Assembly: GCA_935421135.1 (NCBI GenBank)
Contig: OW285188.1
Coordinates: 23,971,233-24,035,232, forward strand
DNA from: Bugulina stolonifera
Taxonomy: Eukaryota; Bryozoa; Gymnolaemata; Cheilostomatida; Bugulidae
Length of the DNA stretch: 64,000 nucleotides
Direction of reading: 5' to 3'
In this document: piece after piece, positions 60,680-64,000 of the stretch
Position numbering within the stretch: the stretch's first letter is position 1
How the letters are laid out: each line of letters starts with the position of its first letter
Notes under the pieces: generated by a model
Database searches by the model: none
What the model was told of the DNA's origin: nothing
Seen by the model: only the letters and a program-made list of their open reading frames with translations
Position numbers and translations under genes: made by a program

Positions 60680-61147
60680 CATAAAGTTATCTTCTCTTGC
60701 AAACAAGATGACTCGTTGGTTGAGCCCATAGAGGAGATGCCTCTATGGTTGAGCCTGCCAAGATAATACTTGGGAGAGGACAGAGAGCAATTTGCTATTG
60801 TCAGTACAAAGAGAGTCAGTATTGTGACTCCTTCTTTGGTGAGCCAGTGTAAATGGTTCATCATGAGAGAATAACTTCATCATTTTGACCAGCATTAGCT
60901 TGGTGTCCGTAAACAACCATTCACACTCTGGTTGATGGATGTATTGCATGGGCACTAAAAAGCTTTTGATCATAATTAGAAGTTGTCCTCCCAATAAGAT
61001 AAATTGGGAGATGGCAACTCCTAGTTATGATCAATAGCTTATTAGTGCCCATGGTGGTTGTGTTGTACTTTTCATCATCTATAACTAATAATGTATATAT
61101 TGTAATAAGTATTCATGTACTAGCACCCAAGAGAAAATAACTTTATG
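60680..61147. mobile_element. 468-bp foldback/MITE-like element
   Basis: The ends are CATAAAGTTATCTTCTCTTG and CAAGAGAAAATAACTTTATG, a 20-bp inverted repeat with one mismatch. Inside are the palindrome CCATAGAGG-AGATG-CCTCTATGG (60726-60748) and a 107-bp hairpin (60947-61053). No coding sequence was seen and no clear target duplication found. Confidence 0.7.
60947..61053. repeat. 107-nt near-perfect hairpin
   Basis: The arms of about 50 nt start CATGGGCACTAA and end with its complement TTAGTGCCCATG. They differ at five positions and by a 2-nt bulge, and enclose a 7-nt loop, AAGATAA. The hairpin sits inside the foldback element. Confidence 0.85.
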
Positions 61148-61643
61148 TACATCTACATGTATGAGCATAACAGAAATCAGTTTGCAGGCTACCAGTACCA
61201 ATATATTTATTAAATAAAATAAATTTGAAAACTCGGCCTCCAACACAAGAGGAGCCTTAACAAGTCATATAAGCAAGTACAAATTCAACTTTAAAAAGTA
61301 TAAAGAATTAAGGAAAATAATGGTTAGTTTAATACTAGTTGGGCATAATTATGTACAAGTCATATACTGTATATTCGACACCAATCATTAATGTCCCATA
61401 TGACATTGTAACAAAACTTTAAAACCCAAAGGTTCATTGCCTCTTTTGAATTAACAGTCAAGTCACCTAAACTCACACAATGTATTATTTCATTTCCATC
61501 AAGAAAAGCAGCATTTAAAATTTCTAATAACTCTGAATTATCAAAAGTTGACTAGTGATAAGTTGAGGAATTTTATGCTTAATGTATTCCAAAATACTAA
61601 AATGTTAATTATATTGATATCTGTCCCATAGCAGTGGTTATTG

Positions 61644-61649
61644 TTTATT
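61644..61649 (-). terminator. candidate poly(A) signal of SLC41
   Basis: AATAAA on the minus strand lies 46 bp past the SLC41 stop codon. Confidence 0.5.
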
Positions 61650-61694
61650 AGATATTAGTGGGACTTAGGTTCTAGTACAATATTAAATATAAGA

Positions 61695-64000
61695 TCAATC
61701 ACCAACATCAAAGTCTTTATCTCCAATACTATAGAGGGTATAGAAGACTAGAGCCAATAGGCTAGTACCTAGTAAATCTCCTAGAGCAGTTAAATATGGT
61801 ATAGCAAAGTTATCTGGATCATCTCCATTCTTCCACATCCAATGTACTAGGAAGTTGCATATAAATAGTAACACTAGCACCTAAAATATTGTTAGAAGAA
61901 ATGAGTTCATCAACACTAAAATAGTAAATACTGCTGTAAACATAATATTATGTTCGTTATGCCAGGTATTCAGTACATGTAATATGTGATGCTATCTGTA
62001 GCCCAAGTCATTACATTCCTAGCTTAACTGAGGGTTTAATTGTAGCTTAGGTAAAAGGTCTAAATAATATAATAATGTCCCTCTCTGTCTGTATCTAAAA
62101 ATCTACACTATGACTGTTAAAATAATACAGCAAGTAGAAGAGTTGGCAAGTAGTAAGTACAAGTATATATCTTGGAAAAACAAGTAGCTATAAGTGGTAA
62201 GTAGGAATAAGTACCAATAACTCTCAAAATGTCTAATCTATAAATATACTGAAAATGCTGAGTTCAGTTCTATAAAGACAACTATGAATGAGACATCTGA
62301 CAAAGTGAATAGTATATAAGCTTGGTTATAATTGGGGATCTACATGAACATAGACTACGCATACCTGTACCAGTGCAGCTGCACAGTATATGAGCACAAA
62401 GTTGATAGTTATGGATGTATGGCCAGCTTTCATGAACTTTATAGAATATATAAATATTAGATGGCCTGGCACAACCATGGCTAGAAGAACTCTGGCTGTT
62501 TTTGAAGTAAGATCTGCAATGGGTTAACAAACGATGTACAAGGAAACATAACATTAGGAACCACATGCAACGTGGCACAAATTTAAAAGATCTTAACAAG
62601 AAAATATGTCATAGTATTCAAAAACAAAAAGTAAAACACAGTAATTTATTATTGGTAGAGGTTTCAAGCGTGACCTTTATTACATTACATACATATATAT
62701 TATATATACATACATATATATAGAGACAGAATGTGAATGATATTATTCTAGCTATAAGGAATCAGTGACATATATGCATTCTAATTATTAGAAACTTGGA
62801 AACTTGTTATACCAAATTATTATATACAATGCAAATGAACATGATTACATGTATATTATAAAGTTTGTCACAAATCAAGAGTAGAATTAACTTACTTTTC
62901 CTACAGAAGAAAGTGAATGGGTTAAAGCAAATAGTAGGTGTGTCAGCAGGCAGCATCCCTATACTGGCCCGGGAGTGCAGGCCTGTGGAGAGCCTACTTG
63001 CCTGTACTGCTACCAGATTACCACCAACACCTGTATAATTGTATATATAGACTACTGTACAATGTACAAGTGCATGCTAATATTACCCTCTCCTACTACA
63101 AACATCGCTGAACTGAATAGAAAATTAAACTTTAAATTCAACAAAATAATGGATACATGAGTGCGCACTCACTATCGAGCAGAGTATCGAGCCGATATCG
63201 GATGCGTGTATGGGTTGGAAAGTGGGGGGGGGGGGGGACAACCACCAACCAATGATAAATAGGGTAGCTTACCATTCATGACTGGCTGGAAGACTGCCAT
63301 CCCATGATACTTCTTATCTGAGACGGTCATATCTAGAACTAACCCTCCGACACTGTGTATAAGACAAATAACAGAATAGTATGATGGGTCCAAGGTTCTC
63401 ATTGTATTCATATTATATGCCAGAACATGATATGTATGTACATAATACATGTGTAATGTGTATATGTTTGACGCATGCATGATGTATCATTAAAGGGTTA
63501 TCCACTCCCTCACATGGGAATACTACTTGTAGTCTTGCACTAACTATGGCATGCTGTAATAACACTTACCAGCTGATGGCCATAGCAGCTATGATAGGAG
63601 TCCAGCCAGTGTATACTACCTCTGACACATATTCGTTCTTATAGGCAAGATATATGAATACTGGTATGAACAGTATTAACAAAGACATGAGCAGTGGAGC
63701 TAGCCAGAAGTGCTTGGCTACAATGACACACATCAGAATACTCATTAACACTTTCTAGCCATGAACAGGTACACAGACCTTGAGCAGACCTTCAAAGCAT
63801 CTCTATGTAGGTATGTCTACTTGGTTAATGACTTGATTGTAAGAGTTCACATTGCTTCGAAAGTGTGGGCGGCTGTATCTGTAGCCTATTGTACTTCATT
63901 GTACAAGTATGTAACAGTATTACAATATTACATGCAGATAGAGTATGTATGCACAGTAAACACAATCATAAGCATGGCAGTTAGTAGCTTACCTTCGACT
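61695..64000 (-). CDS. SLC41A: SLC41-type magnesium transporter, 3' part
   Basis: Exons in the window: 63993-64000 (partial, donor GTAAGC), 63570-63754, 63273-63352, 62896-63030, 62365-62513, 61695-61880. Phases agree and give the last 244 residues plus a fragment; the 5' part lies beyond 64000. SLC41 proteins are membrane Mg2+ carriers or Na+/Mg2+ exchangers built from two MgtE-like domains. The second domain is seen here: membrane helices ([54 protein letters not shown]), the glycine-rich MgtE signature [15 protein letters not shown], the motif [20 protein letters not shown] with pore-type acidic residues, and the C-terminus [10 protein letters not shown], closely like human SLC41A1 (IGDRDGDVGD). 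Which SLC41 member it is cannot be fixed without the rest. Confidence 0.93.
63223..63238. repeat. G-run in an SLC41 intron
   Basis: A run of about 13 G lies in the intron between exons 62896-63030 and 63273-63352. Similar G/C runs occur at about 352-365, 21340 and 26489-26502. Confidence 0.85.

Larger units (their letters stand above)
55841..61694. other. long intergenic region, repeats only
   Basis: Between the SYK start and the SLC41 3' end I found no convincing gene. It holds an orphan frame at 56516-56700, a 22-bp palindrome (58917-58938), a GC-richer LTR-like block (59190-59860), AT-only DNA (60110-60290) and a foldback element (60680-61147). Confidence 0.55.

Noticed and set aside
60743..60994. 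83-codon minus-strand frame
   Set aside because: Lies inside the foldback element and overlaps one arm of its hairpin; chance frame.

Overview
The window is intron-rich, AT-rich nuclear DNA from a metazoan. It carries a STAT N-terminal exon, a complete SYK-type tandem-SH2 kinase, a membrane-anchored CREB3-like factor, trichoplein and a GRAMD2-type protein. Introns are mostly about 100-900 bp with GT-AG borders, and genes sit a few kb apart. Very frequent TACATGTA-type palindromes, low GC and compact genes make an early-branching invertebrate such as a demosponge my best guess. That is inference; the sequence alone does not prove it.

Layout: 1-4.86 kb is AT-rich with one unidentified coding-like fragment. 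At 4.87-5.01 kb (minus) lies the N-terminal exon of a STAT, with no other STAT exon found. At 7.28-10.59 kb is a decayed P-element/THAP-type DNA transposon with long terminal inverted repeats and a perfect 8-bp target duplication. At 12.56-19.01 kb (plus) is a 13-exon proline/ornithine biosynthesis gene, P5CS (ALDH18A1). It converges on a two-exon ZNF706-like gene at 19.87-20.23 kb (minus). At 20.4-22.9 kb are repeats: a tRNA-like block, a broken LINE reverse transcriptase and palindromes. At 23.71-26.92 kb (minus) is a six-exon CREB3L gene whose upstream region carries a perfect CRE. At 28.33-35.94 kb (minus) is an 11-exon GRAMD2B-like gene. At 38.2-40.8 kb are a 5'-truncated LINE interrupted by a 252-bp MITE, and a solo-LTR-like unit. 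At 41.52-47.11 kb (plus) is a 12-exon TCHP gene, convergent with a 12-exon SYK gene at 47.90-55.84 kb (minus). At 56-61.6 kb there is no convincing gene, only repeats including a 468-bp foldback element. At 61.70-64.0 kb (minus) is the 3' part of an SLC41 magnesium transporter that runs off the window.

The exon models for P5CS, ZNF706, CREB3L, GRAMD2B, TCHP, SYK and SLC41 were built by hand. Intron phases agree at every junction, and each product was compared with the known family from memory. No alignment or transcript data were used.

The genes do not form an operon or a single pathway; they are ordinary neighbours. The most unusual structures are: the 24-copy, 25-bp array in the last SYK intron, whose units nearly all carry a GTGAGT donor and whose first copy supplies the real splice donor; the P-like transposon; a duplicated acceptor in P5CS intron 8 that creates a 37-nt poison-exon-like unit; and the CRE upstream of the CREB3L gene.
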